Positions 1 to 7,354 of a stretch of 64,000 bases of DNA are shown here, in pieces. Within the stretch, counting starts at the first letter, position 1. Each line of letters opens with the position of its first letter. The notes beneath the pieces are model-generated. The model did no database searches. It was given only the letters and a program-made list of their open reading frames with translations, and was not told the origin of the DNA. This DNA comes from Bacillus sp. CH140a_4T (GTDB taxonomy: Bacteria > Bacillota > Bacilli > Bacillales > Bacillaceae_G). The stretch lies in NCBI RefSeq assembly GCF_008923725.1, contig NZ_WBPF01000021.1:313172-377171 (forward strand). Direction: 5' to 3'. The position numbers were made by a program, and so were the translations under genes.

Positions 1-2
1 AC

Positions 3-485
3 ACTGGACCTACCGGCATCACTGGGCCTACTGGAAACACTGGACCTACCGGCATCACTGGGCCTACTGGACCAACTGGTACTGGGATTGACTCACTTAA
101 TTTCAGTCAAAGTACTGGTGGTATAGGTGCTCCCGTTACTTTATCTTTACCAGCCGTTAGTGTAGGAATTAATCAAATAGTAAAGTTAGAAGGAGCTTTT
201 AGTACCTCTGTTGGTGTTCCAGCTGCAGGTATAAGTTATATTGTATCTGCAGCTCTTGTTTTCAGAAGAACTGCCGTTCCACTTTCTAGCCAAGGTGACT
301 TCCAACAAAACTTTAAGCCAGAAGGTGTTACAATTAATCTTAGACAAAATATTTCAGGAATATGGATAGATAATCCTCTTCCTGGGAGTTACGTATACGA
401 TATGGTAATAGCCATCACTGGATCTAACATAAGTTCTCCAACTATTAATGATAGAAATTTTACCGCTACAGTAATAAACATTTAA
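3..485 (+). CDS. Collagen-like exosporium-type surface protein, C-terminal part (cut by window edge)
   Basis: The reading frame is open from the first full codon and ends at TAA 483-485. It opens with Gly-Pro/Ile/Asn-Thr collagen triplets (GPTGITGPTGNTGPTG) and then has a non-collagen C-terminal domain of about 130 residues that ends in TATVINI. Collagen-like GXT repeats followed by a compact C-terminal domain are typical of BclA-like exosporium or spore-surface proteins of the B. cereus group, where the C-terminal domain is thought to trimerise. The N-terminus, including any exosporium-targeting motif, lies outside the window, so the exact paralogue cannot be named. The repeat region is nearly identical at the DNA level and is probably variable in length between strains. 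Confidence 0.8.
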   Translation, partial: TGPTGITGPTGNTGPTGITGPTGPTGTGIDSLNFSQSTGGIGAPVTLSLPAVSVGINQIVKLEGAFSTSVGVPAAGISYIVSAALVFRRTAVPLSSQGDFQQNFKPEGVTINLRQNISGIWIDNPLPGSYVYDMVIAITGSNISSPTINDRNFTATVINI

Positions 486-814
486 AGTAAAATTATAATA
501 ATATAAAATAAAGAGTAATATCCTTAAATAAAAAGAACGATAAACTATGATTCCTTCATTATTAGCTCACTTATAATTTTAATAAATACCTTAACTATCA
601 ATAACTAATAACATAAACAATAAGTCTCCTTATAATTTATTTTGTATGGGGACCTTTAGTTATCCCAGGTATCAAAATCTATTGAATACACTACCTATTT
701 AGGAACAAAATTCAAATTTGATTATCTATCAAAAACTTTAAATATATAACTCTTACGTAAAACACTTGTAAAGATTGCTGTCATTCGCACTATTTGTCCC
801 AAAGTAGTTATATA
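486..814. other. AT-rich gap between surface-protein gene and prophage scar
   Basis: No convincing coding region is visible. Many stops occur in all frames, and no clear terminator follows the collagen-like gene. Confidence 0.5.
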
Positions 815-1273
815 TTAAAGGTGTGGCAAGCGTTCTGCGTTAGCCCCTTTCTTATAACAAGTTGCTTGAACGCTAGGAGAAACCCTAGCCTTTTTTATTT
901 CCCTCATATCAGTTGGACCTTTCCAAATACCCGCTCGTTTCCATTGGTTTTTCTTTTTCCCGACATACGAGGGGCTAAGATCATACATAATACCAATATC
1001 TCTATCCGGTATACCTTGCATATTTAAATTCCTGACAACCTCAGGTGTTAAACCACTTGGCGCTTTCCTTCTAGGTCCACCATTCTTTTTAGATTGTGTA
1101 TCAAAATATCTACCCAACTGGCGTAATATTTGACCAGTCTAGCATGCCTTACATTCATTGATACTAAAGCATTCGTTTGATGTACGATGGTAATAACAAC
1201 GTCTGCATTTCTGTTCGATAATGTCGCCAATCTGGTATGTGAGCTCTTTTCGTTCTTCTTTTGTCAGTTTCAT
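815..1273 (-). pseudogene. Phage-type zinc-finger/HTH protein interrupted by an in-frame TAG
   Basis: Reading from ATG 1271-1273, the frame encodes MKLTKEERKELTYQIG and then a Cys-rich segment (KCRRCYY...CFSINECKAC). A TAG at 1139-1141 (codon 45) interrupts it. The same frame then runs on as TGQILRQLGRYFDT and an HTH-like segment (GLTPEVVRNL...IPDRDIGIMYDLS) to a stop at 815. The two halves together make a 152-residue protein typical of small zinc-finger proteins in Bacillus prophages, so a nonsense mutation is the simplest reading. The downstream half could only start at TTG 1117. It lies in a row of decayed phage genes on the same strand. Confidence 0.65.
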
Positions 1274-1282
1274 ACCATCCAC

Positions 1283-1921
1283 CTATAAGACTGCCTTAAG
1301 TGCCATACCAAGCGCTTGTGATCTACCTTGTAGTTCTAAACGGTGCTCACGTTCTTTCGCAGCACGTACATTGATATGCATTTTTCGTAAGTCATGCTCT
1401 AGTTCATGATTCTTTTCTGTAATTGCATTAAATTCATTAAGTAATGTACTGTAATCTTCTTCACGAGATTGTAGTTGATCTTGTGATAACTTTAGTGCGT
1501 CTTCCGTTTCCAAGCGTAATTTTGTTTCTGCGATGTGTTCTTTTGCAAGTAGCTCATTTGCTTTCTTGAGGTCCTCATACAGCTTTGATACTTCACGTAA
1601 CTCTTTTTGCATCGCATCTTTTATGCGCTTTATGTAATTATCGACATCTGGTTTTACTGTTGGGCGTAACAGTCCTTGTTCTGCTTGTAGTGCTTTCTTT
1701 TTCGAAAAACTTTTAAGTGATGGCTTATATACTTTGACTTTCATCACGAGTGCTCCCTCAAGCAAATTAGCTGGAGCATGTTCTGAAGCAACTAATTTTA
1801 CATATTGCTTAAAATCACGTAATTTTTTCGGATCATACATACGAACTCGACCATTAATAGTGCTCGCTCGTGGTCTCCCTTGTGCTACTGGTTCACCAAA
1901 AACTGTAAAGGTAATCATCAA
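1283..1921 (-). CDS. RusA-like Holliday junction resolvase N-terminus fused to a coiled-coil segment (prophage remnant)
   Basis: Residues 1 to about 100 look like the phage RusA endonuclease family: an N-terminal strand with GEPVAQGRPR and the acidic motif RPTVKPDVDNYIKRIKDAM. In RusA proteins that motif is normally followed by an NG...DD segment carrying further catalytic aspartates. Here it is followed at once by a Glu/Lys/Leu-rich coiled coil of about 110 residues (ELREVSKLYEDLKK...). The reading frame is intact, but it looks like an internal deletion joining two phage genes, so resolvase activity is unlikely. It overlaps the dUTPase-like fragment upstream by 4 bp. Confidence 0.6.
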   Translation of the reverse strand: MMITFTVFGEPVAQGRPRASTINGRVRMYDPKKLRDFKQYVKLVASEHAPANLLEGALVMKVKVYKPSLKSFSKKKALQAEQGLLRPTVKPDVDNYIKRIKDAMQKELREVSKLYEDLKKANELLAKEHIAETKLRLETEDALKLSQDQLQSREEDYSTLLNEFNAITEKNHELEHDLRKMHINVRAAKEREHRLELQGRSQALGMALKAVL

Positions 1922-2100
1922 TATCCATCATCCTGGCGTTGATGATTTACTTCGTTCTTTTCCAGGTATGCTTGTTCTATATCTTCATGAGTAAAGCCGA
2001 GGTGTTTTGTTCCTAATTCCATAAACAAATTAAAAATTATTTCAACGTCATCTGCTAATTGCAGTTTACTGTCTGGATAATTATGTGCTGTATCCCACAT
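1918..2100 (-). pseudogene. C-terminal fragment resembling dimeric dUTPase (prophage remnant)
   Basis: This 60-codon frame ends in EDIEQAYLEKNEVNHQRQDDGY, which resembles the C-terminus of dimeric (MazG-fold) phage dUTPases, preceded by an acidic helix LADDVEII. Full-length members are about 160-190 residues, so the N-terminal half is missing. TAGGAGAA lies only about 3 nt before the ATG. The frame starts about where a plus-strand integrase fragment begins, which points to a deletion junction near 2100-2114. It probably makes no functional enzyme. Confidence 0.5.
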
Positions 2101-2113
2101 TTCTCCTACGTAA

Positions 2114-2363
2114 TTTCAGAAGTTTGACACAGCTCTGAAAAAAGCTTATAAAGAAATGTGGGGTTCCTGATATTCGGTTCCACGATTTAAGGCATACCAA
2201 TGCAACATTAATGTTGAAACAGGGTATTCACCCGAAAATCGTAAGTGAACGATTAGGACATAAAAAAGTAGGTATCACATTGGACACCTACTCACATGTT
2301 GTACCAGGCCTACAAGAAAAAGCAGTTGAAGATTTTGCAAATAATCTATTTCAAAAACACTAA
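2114..2363 (+). pseudogene. Tyrosine recombinase (phage integrase) C-terminal fragment, frameshifted
   Basis: From 2163 the frame encodes VPDIRFHDLRHTNATLML, then HPKIVSERLGHKK and LDTYSHVVP, ending at TAA 2361-2363. These are the conserved HxLRHT, LGH and Tyr blocks of the catalytic domain of phage-type tyrosine recombinases. Upstream codons 2114-2160 (FQKFDTALKKAYKEM) read naturally into this domain only if one G is removed from the GGGG run at 2160-2163. The catalytic Arg-His-Tyr end survives, but the N-terminal DNA-binding and core-binding domains are gone. This is the integration-module scar of a lost prophage. Confidence 0.75.
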
Positions 2364-2383
2364 TGTTTGCAAAATGTTTGCAA
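2363..2383. repeat. Tandem ATGTTTGCAA pair just after the integrase fragment
   Basis: ATGTTTGCAA occurs at 2363-2372 and again at 2374-2383, directly after the integrase stop codon. It could be part of an attachment or arm site of the lost prophage; this is inference only. Confidence 0.3.
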
Positions 2384-2442
2384 TTACGGATTTTGCATAA
2401 AAATACTAGCTTATCCGTGTGACATTGAGAGGAGACAAAAAC

Positions 2443-2757
2443 ATGAGAGAAATCAGGTCTGACAAGGAATTCAAAGACATCATCGCAAGTGAGGAGCCAG
2501 TAGTTGTTAAGTTCTTTACTACATGGTGCCCAGATTGCGTACGTATGGACAACTTTATCGGAGATGTAATGGAAGAGTTCAATAAGTTTGAATGGTATTC
2601 TATTAATAAAGATGAGTTTCCAAGTATCGCTGAAGAATATCAAGTAATGGGTATTCCAAGTTTACTTGTATATCAAAATGGCGAGAAGCTAGGCCACTTA
2701 CATAGTGCTAACGCAAAAACTGAAGAGCAAGTTACTGAGTTTTTAGAAGCATACTAA
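2443..2757 (+). CDS. ydbP: Thioredoxin-like protein (YdbP type)
   Basis: This 104-residue single-domain thioredoxin-fold protein has the redox motif WCPDC at about residues 29-33 and the cis-Pro segment GIPSLLVYQNG. The start ATG 2443 follows GAGAGGAG at 2427-2434. The WCPDC site and overall layout match B. subtilis YdbP as remembered, rather than the WCGPC of TrxA, so it probably handles a specific thiol-disulfide exchange in the cytoplasm. It is monocistronic, placed just beyond the prophage scar, and ends in a strong bidirectional terminator. Confidence 0.85.
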   Translation: MREIRSDKEFKDIIASEEPVVVKFFTTWCPDCVRMDNFIGDVMEEFNKFEWYSINKDEFPSIAEEYQVMGIPSLLVYQNGEKLGHLHSANAKTEEQVTEFLEAY

Positions 2758-2761
2758 GATT

Positions 2762-2795
2762 AAAACCCTCTGAAAAATATTTTTCAGAGGGTTTT
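2762..2795. terminator. Bidirectional rho-independent terminator
   Basis: A perfect stem (AACCCTCTGAAAA and its complement around ATA) with A/T tracts on both sides separates the converging thioredoxin and lipoprotein genes. Confidence 0.85.
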
Positions 2796-3204
2796 AATCT
2801 TTATTTACAATTATCTTTCGTAGTTGTTTCGTCATTTCTTCAGAAGTGTAATATGCAGTGTTTTCATGACCTATGTACATAATTACACTCCTTTCTCCTT
2901 CATCTCCGAGGTATAAATGTATACCTTTCGTATCACTATTTTCATATGTAATTAATATATCGTATTGTGGTATTTCACCTCTTCTCTTTTGTTTTTTCAT
3001 ATCATTAAATATATTATTAATTCCATTGATTATTTGTTTGTCTTCTATATTTAGAAAATAATTTTCATTTAATCCACCGTAGCCATTAAAAGTAGATATG
3101 GATACTTTAGAAATATTATGTTCCTTCTCATTTTCAATATTTGATGGATTACACCCAGTCAAAATAAGAACAATACATAGTAAGAAAAATATTAGTTTTT
3201 TCAG
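2794..3204 (-). CDS. Small lipoprotein of unknown function, probable CTG start
   Basis: The open frame extends upstream of the nearest ATG/GTG/TTG candidates into a textbook lipoprotein signal: KKLIFFLLCIVLILTGCN, with lipobox LTGC. The only codon placed correctly behind the strong Shine-Dalgarno AGGAGG (8-nt spacing) is CTG at 3202-3204. A TTG exists only inside the signal, at the lipobox Leu. The mature part of about 118 residues is mostly hydrophilic and ends near EEMTKQLRKIIVNKD. I do not recognise a domain. It is probably anchored to the outer face of the membrane. A sequencing or evolutionary change of ATG or TTG to CTG is an alternative explanation. Confidence 0.65.
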   Translation of the reverse strand: MKKLIFFLLCIVLILTGCNPSNIENEKEHNISKVSISTFNGYGGLNENYFLNIEDKQIINGINNIFNDMKKQKRRGEIPQYDILITYENSDTKGIHLYLGDEGERSVIMYIGHENTAYYTSEEMTKQLRKIIVNKD

Positions 3205-3417
3205 CCTCTCACCCTCCTACTCTTTGAATTATCAATAAATCCCATTATTTTTACACCCTAACTTTGCACTTTACAACATATTTTTCCTTCACGAAACTTT
3301 GTTATCCTCTTCTTAAAAACCTAAAAAACGTCAACAATGTTTGTATAGACCCACACGAGTTTCGTTTGATACTCTATTTATAGAAAGAAATTCCTTGTAG
3401 AAAGGTGAGTGATTAAA

Positions 3418-4299
3418 ATGGATACTCTTTCTCATAAAGAAGCTGATAAAGGTGCGATTGTCAGCATTATGGCCTACATATTTTTATCCTCTATGAAAAT
3501 CATCATCAGTTATATTACCCTCTCTAGCGCATTACGTGCTGACGGTTTAAATAACTTAACGGATATCGGTGCTTCTTTAGCGATATTAATTGGTCTAAAA
3601 ATCTCTCGTAAACCTCGTGACCCAGATCATCCTTATGGGCATTCGCGCGCAGAACAAATTGCATCACTTGTTGCTTCTTTTATTATGGCAACGGTCGGAT
3701 TAGAAGTTATTATTAGTGCCATTCAATCTTTTTTTAATCCGAAACACGCAGCGCCTAATGTACTTGCTGCATGGGTAGCCTTATTTTCTGCTGTCGTTAT
3801 GTACTTTGTGTATTTGTATACGAAAAAGATTGCAGCGCGCACAAAAAGTAAATCATTAGAAGCCGCTGCAAAGGATAATTTATCAGACGTTCTCGTAAGT
3901 ATTGGTACAGTAGTAGGTATTGTCGGTTCACAGTTCCAAATGCCTATTTTAGATCCTATTGCTGCTTTAATTGTCGGCCTTATTATTTGTAAAACTGCAT
4001 GGGAGATTTTCGTAGAAGCTTCTCATATGTTAACGGATGGAATCGATCCAGATAAGATGGAAGAGTACGCTGATGCTATTGAACATATTAGTGGCGTGGA
4101 AAATATCGTAGATATTCGTGCTCGTATGTACGGGAATCAAACGTACGTTGATATTACAATCGAAGTAGATGCTCGTATGGATGTTGGTGAAAGTCATTGT
4201 ATTACTGACAACATCGAGGCTATGCTTCGGAAAAAGTTTGGTATTTACCATGCACACATTCATGTTGAACCAATTAAAAAAGAACCTATTATGACATAG
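3418..4299 (+). CDS. Cation diffusion facilitator (CDF) metal exporter
   Basis: This 293-residue CDF family protein has about six membrane segments and a C-terminal cytoplasmic metal-sensing domain. Diagnostic residues are ADGLNNLTD in TM2, DPDHPYGHSRAE in the first cytoplasmic loop and DNLSD in TM5, forming the transport site. The N/D-xxx-D pattern and HPYGH resemble the MneP/MneS manganese exporters of B. subtilis, but Zn or Fe cannot be excluded. ATG 3418 follows AAAGGTGAG at 3401-3409. The upstream GTG at 3409 overlaps that site and was not chosen. It is monocistronic and shares a terminator with the converging PAP2 gene. Confidence 0.88.
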   Translation: MDTLSHKEADKGAIVSIMAYIFLSSMKIIISYITLSSALRADGLNNLTDIGASLAILIGLKISRKPRDPDHPYGHSRAEQIASLVASFIMATVGLEVIISAIQSFFNPKHAAPNVLAAWVALFSAVVMYFVYLYTKKIAARTKSKSLEAAAKDNLSDVLVSIGTVVGIVGSQFQMPILDPIAALIVGLIICKTAWEIFVEASHMLTDGIDPDKMEEYADAIEHISGVENIVDIRARMYGNQTYVDITIEVDARMDVGESHCITDNIEAMLRKKFGIYHAHIHVEPIKKEPIMT

Positions 4300-4309
4300 G
4301 TTCTTTTTT
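4275..4309. terminator. Bidirectional terminator overlapping two gene ends
   Basis: AAAAAAGAACCTAT pairs with ATAGGTTCTTTTTT around a 6-nt loop. It serves both the CDF gene and the converging PAP2 gene. Confidence 0.85.
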
Positions 4310-4924
4310 AATGAAAGCTTTATGAAATATAACACATAAAACGAGCCAGCTACCGCCAGCTGCCCATCCTGCTAATATGTCAGATGGATAGTGAACGCCA
4401 AGATATATTCGGCTAACTGAAATAGATAATACAACAAAGCTCGCTATAAAAATAATCAACAATTTTTTATGCAATGTAATACGTTCTTCTGTAATTGTGA
4501 CGTATGCAATAAATCCTAAAAAAGCAGTAGCATTCATCGTATGACCGCTCGGAAAACTATATCCAGTTGCAGTAACAAGCTGCGTTACATCAGGTCTTGC
4601 TCGTTCGTACCATAGTTTAAGCATACTGTTTAAATAACGAGATCCATAATAATTAATTGTTAGAAGTAATGCACTAAGCAATTTTTTTCTAACGAGAAAA
4701 TACATTACAAGAATAATGAGTAACGGAAAATATATTCTTTTGGAACCGATAAAAGACATCCAAGTAAAGTAGGCTGTCAAGTAATCGTTCCGAAAACTTT
4801 GAATAAAATGCGCGACTATATTGTCAAATTTCTCAATACAAGCGGTATGATACGAAAGTGATAATACGACAAAACAAATGAGTAACGTAAAACTTAACAA
4901 GTATAAATGTCGATATCGTTTCAC
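4289..4924 (-). CDS. yodM: PAP2-family membrane phosphatase (YodM-like)
   Basis: This polytopic membrane protein of about 211 residues has the three phosphatase signature blocks: KLWYERARPD, PSGHT and SRIYLGVHYPSD. PAP2 enzymes dephosphorylate lipid pyrophosphates or phosphatidate at the membrane; the substrate here is not evident. GTG 4924 is preferred as the start because AGTGAGG sits 8 nt upstream. ATG 4930 is too close to that site, and ATG 4945 has none. The neighbouring yozD, yodN, yozE, yokU and kamA follow the B. subtilis yodM-yodO order, which supports the YodM assignment. Confidence 0.8.
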   Translation of the reverse strand: MKRYRHLYLLSFTLLICFVVLSLSYHTACIEKFDNIVAHFIQSFRNDYLTAYFTWMSFIGSKRIYFPLLIILVMYFLVRKKLLSALLLTINYYGSRYLNSMLKLWYERARPDVTQLVTATGYSFPSGHTMNATAFLGFIAYVTITEERITLHKKLLIIFIASFVVLSISVSRIYLGVHYPSDILAGWAAGGSWLVLCVIFHKAFIKKEPMS

Positions 4925-4943
4925 ATACATAACCTCACTATGC

Positions 4944-4990
4944 AAAAAAATGGAGCGGTTATTTTAGTTTTCCTCTCCATTTCTTTTTTA
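4944..4990 (-). terminator. Terminator after spo0M
   Basis: On the minus strand, AAATGGAG pairs with CTCCATTT across a long loop and is followed by a U-tract. Confidence 0.6.
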
Positions 4991-5001
4991 TGCATAGTTT
5001 A

Positions 5002-5757
5002 TTAAAAAATATAATTGTTAATTTTTCCCTTCATTACTGGAATATCTTCATTCGTTACTGTAAAGCGAATCACTTTCTCGTCAAGATCAAGCGCTTCTGC
5101 AAATAAACCTGCTAATCCACGAGATTTTCTGTCTACTTCCATAACAATCTCTAGGCGATCATAAGCACTTGGTAAGATTAACAATTCTAGTTCATCTAAT
5201 TTCCCATAATACTCTCCGGAAACAGGAACAAACTCAAATTCTTGTGCAAATGGCACTTGTTTACGTAATCGATACGGTAATTCTTCACACTCTATATGAC
5301 GCGCTTTAAAACCTAAATGATTTACACTCTCTAATACACTATTTAATAGTGCATTTGGCAACACTTGAATGTAATCACGATCACTTGGGTCTATACTGCG
5401 TTTAATATCAAGGCCTGTATGTACCCAAACTGTTTTCATTCCAAGTGTAAGCGGCGTTTCAACTGGCATTGTAAATGAAAATGGAATTTCTTTTTTTTCA
5501 TTCGGCTCAACAGAAAAAGGTTCTGTTAAACGAACACGCTCTAAATCATACGTTGCCGTTACTTTTTTATCATCAACTTCTCGTACATACGAAGTTGATA
5601 ACGTTAAGTAAATGCTTTCAATTTGTTGGCTAACTGAACCACCAGTTATATGAACCTTCCCTAGTATCTCTTCTCCAACAATATACTCATCTTTTTCAAG
5701 AACTGTATCTACTTTTGCATTACCAATACCAACGCTTGCTAAAAATTTTTGAAACAT
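5002..5757 (-). CDS. spo0M: Sporulation control protein Spo0M
   Basis: This 251-residue protein begins MFQKFLASVGIGNAKVDT and has the two beta-sandwich, arrestin-like halves of the Spo0M family. B. subtilis Spo0M is of similar length (about 258) and affects sporulation and cell division; its molecular action is still poorly defined. Its ATG lies inside the end of the upstream kinase gene (19-bp overlap), with GGAGGATCC just before it, so translation is probably coupled. It is the last gene of a three-gene operon with the kinase and a small Arg/Ser-rich protein. Confidence 0.9.
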   Translation of the reverse strand: MFQKFLASVGIGNAKVDTVLEKDEYIVGEEILGKVHITGGSVSQQIESIYLTLSTSYVREVDDKKVTATYDLERVRLTEPFSVEPNEKKEIPFSFTMPVETPLTLGMKTVWVHTGLDIKRSIDPSDRDYIQVLPNALLNSVLESVNHLGFKARHIECEELPYRLRKQVPFAQEFEFVPVSGEYYGKLDELELLILPSAYDRLEIVMEVDRKSRGLAGLFAEALDLDEKVIRFTVTNEDIPVMKGKINNYIF

Positions 5758-6560
5758 GGATCCTCCATCCTTTCTAAAGCAAAAGCTACATCTTTTTTTA
5801 ATTCTTGTACATTCTCATAGTACGGCGTTTTTATTTGTAACATGCGCATAAGCATTTCACGGTTATAATTTTCCAAAGTTAATTCGTCATACCATGGTTT
5901 TTCATGTTTTTCATTAGATTCATAGCCTGCATATAATAAAAATAATGAGAAATGACCGAGCGCATAAAAATCACTACGAAAGTGTACTTCTCGCATCAAA
6001 GCTTGTTCACCTTCATAAGTTGTAGCTCGTTCATCACCTTCACCTTTCAATTTAGCCAATCCAAAATCAATAATACTAATTTCGTTTTCTTTGATTAATA
6101 TATTGGGAATGCGTAAATCTCGGTGAATAATACCTTCACTATGAAACACAGATACAATATCTAATATTTCATATAAAATTTTAAAAACTTCACGTTCTGT
6201 ATATACATGCCCATCTAAGAAAATATAATCTTCGAAATTTTTACCAGGCATATATTCCATCACGAAAAAGCTTTTTTTCTCCCATACGAAATGATCATAT
6301 AAACTAGGAATTGCATGATGATTTAATGTTTGTAAAATCATTTTCTCTTGTTCAAATGATTTTCTACCAGACTCATACCTTTGTTTACTTTGTCTTAATT
6401 GTTTTAAGACTTTATTTCTATTTATTTGTAAATCATTAACGACATATGTAACCCCATAACTGCCCATTCCAATTACTGATTCGATTTTATAACGTTCTGC
6501 AACGATTGTATTTTTTCGCAGTGGTCTATCAAATAAAGCTAGTATACGACGCCATTTCAT
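5739..6560 (-). CDS. Hanks-type Ser/Thr protein kinase (YbdM-like)
   Basis: This 273-residue soluble kinase has the Gly-rich loop GMGSYGV (about residues 31-37), the catalytic loop HRDLRIPN (about 145) and DFG in IIDFGLAK (about 164). All key residues are present, so it should be active, although HRD is followed by LRIPN rather than the usual LKPEN. No transmembrane or sensory domain follows the kinase fold. Length and style resemble B. subtilis YbdM. Its start overlaps the stop of the preceding small gene as TGATG, and it overlaps spo0M by 19 bp. That tight coupling suggests the three products work together. Confidence 0.85.
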   Translation of the reverse strand: MKWRRILALFDRPLRKNTIVAERYKIESVIGMGSYGVTYVVNDLQINRNKVLKQLRQSKQRYESGRKSFEQEKMILQTLNHHAIPSLYDHFVWEKKSFFVMEYMPGKNFEDYIFLDGHVYTEREVFKILYEILDIVSVFHSEGIIHRDLRIPNILIKENEISIIDFGLAKLKGEGDERATTYEGEQALMREVHFRSDFYALGHFSLFLLYAGYESNEKHEKPWYDELTLENYNREMLMRMLQIKTPYYENVQELKKDVAFALERMEDPCFKNF

Positions 6561-6742
6561 CAGCTACTTGAAAAGAAGCTACGGCTTTTACGTTTTCTTT
6601 TATAATGCTGATGCCCATAACCAGATGAACGTCGTTTATAATCGCTACTTGAATAAGAGCGACCTCTATGACGATAATCACTACTAGAATACGAACGATT
6701 TTTTTTCCTACCTAATAAAGAATCAATAATTTTTTTGAACAT
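6560..6742 (-). CDS. Small Arg/Ser/Tyr-rich basic protein, first gene of kinase-spo0M operon
   Basis: This 60-residue protein has a short amphipathic start (MFKKIIDSLLGRKK) and then low-complexity repeats RSYSSSDYRHRG and RSYSSSDYKRRS, ending RKRKSRSFFSSS. It is strongly positively charged, with many serines next to arginines. The stop codon overlaps the kinase start (TGATG), and an SD (GAGGTGAAGG) precedes the ATG at 6742. No family is recognised. The repeated RS/YSSSD composition next to a Ser/Thr kinase makes it a natural candidate substrate or adaptor, but this is inference. Confidence 0.75.
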   Translation of the reverse strand: MFKKIIDSLLGRKKNRSYSSSDYRHRGRSYSSSDYKRRSSGYGHQHYKRKRKSRSFFSSS

Positions 6743-6821
6743 CCCTTCACCTCTTGAGTAAAATTTTCTTTTAATTATACCAATAATTTCCGACTATATT
6801 TGTGACAAGTTTGTAAAGAGT

Positions 6822-6847
6822 AAAAAACGACGAGTTAAGCCCGCCGT
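6822..6847 (-). terminator. Terminator after yozD
   Basis: AACGGCGGG pairs with CTCGTCGTT (two G-U pairs) on the minus strand and is followed by a U-tract. Confidence 0.6.
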
Positions 6848-6852
6848 TACTT

Positions 6853-7032
6853 TCACTCATCCTCTTCATCAAACACTTCATCAATCATACATTTCTCTAA
6901 TAAATACTCGAATGTAATATCTGCGAGATCTTCAATTTCTTCTCGTTTTGGGACGTATCCTCTTTCAATTAGTTGCTCATAAAAAAACTCCGCAATCTCT
7001 TCCGTATCAATTACGACTTCAATTTCCTTCAT
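6853..7032 (-). CDS. yozD: YozD-family small acidic protein
   Basis: This 59-residue acidic helical protein (MKEIEVVIDTEEIAEFFYEQ...) ends in DEVFDEEDE. It matches my memory of B. subtilis YozD, which sits in the same yodM-yodN neighbourhood. Function is unknown. ATG 7032 is chosen because AGGAG lies 8 nt upstream; two further in-frame ATGs at 7038 and 7041 would sit too close to that site. Confidence 0.75.
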   Translation of the reverse strand: MKEIEVVIDTEEIAEFFYEQLIERGYVPKREEIEDLADITFEYLLEKCMIDEVFDEEDE

Positions 7033-7182
7033 GAGCATCACTCCTTTATTTCTGTTTTATGAAAAAATCTCAAAAATATGTATATGAGATTAGAAAAATA
7101 GTTTTTATTTTTTTATAGGTCATATCTTTAGGACGAGGTTCATACGATGGTAGTACAAGCTATCAAAAAGGGGGATTTAATT

Positions 7183-7350
7183 ATGGAATACCAATATGTG
7201 GCAAAGCAAGAAGTAGGGCAAACAAAAGAAGAGTTCATGCATGAAGATCAATGGGCAGACTCTCTTATTAAATGGCTTTTTATTTTTTTAATAATTGTAG
7301 GCATACCTTATACTGCATATGTTGTTGTTCAATTCATTCTCTCTTTCTAG
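7183..7350 (+). CDS. Small single-pass membrane protein of unknown function
   Basis: This 55-residue protein has a hydrophilic N-terminus (MEYQYVAKQEVGQTKEEF) and one C-terminal membrane helix (WLFIFLIIVGIPYTAYVVVQFIL). ATG 7183 follows AAAAAGGGGGAT at a good distance; the upstream ATG 7147 has no such site. It is divergent from yozD and convergent with yodN, leaving only 4 bp to the yodN stop. No family recognised. Confidence 0.65.
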   Translation: MEYQYVAKQEVGQTKEEFMHEDQWADSLIKWLFIFLIIVGIPYTAYVVVQFILSF

Positions 7351-7354
7351 TTAA

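Noticed and set aside
1048-1230. Minus-strand 60-codon open frame across the zinc-finger gene
   Set aside because: It is a shifted reading of the Cys-rich gene frame and has no ribosome site; the true frame is the one with the KCRRCYY cluster.
2275-2643. Minus-strand 122-codon frame antisense to the integrase fragment and thioredoxin gene
   Set aside because: It is opposite a clear thioredoxin frame and an integrase C-terminus, with no SD and no protein-like motifs.
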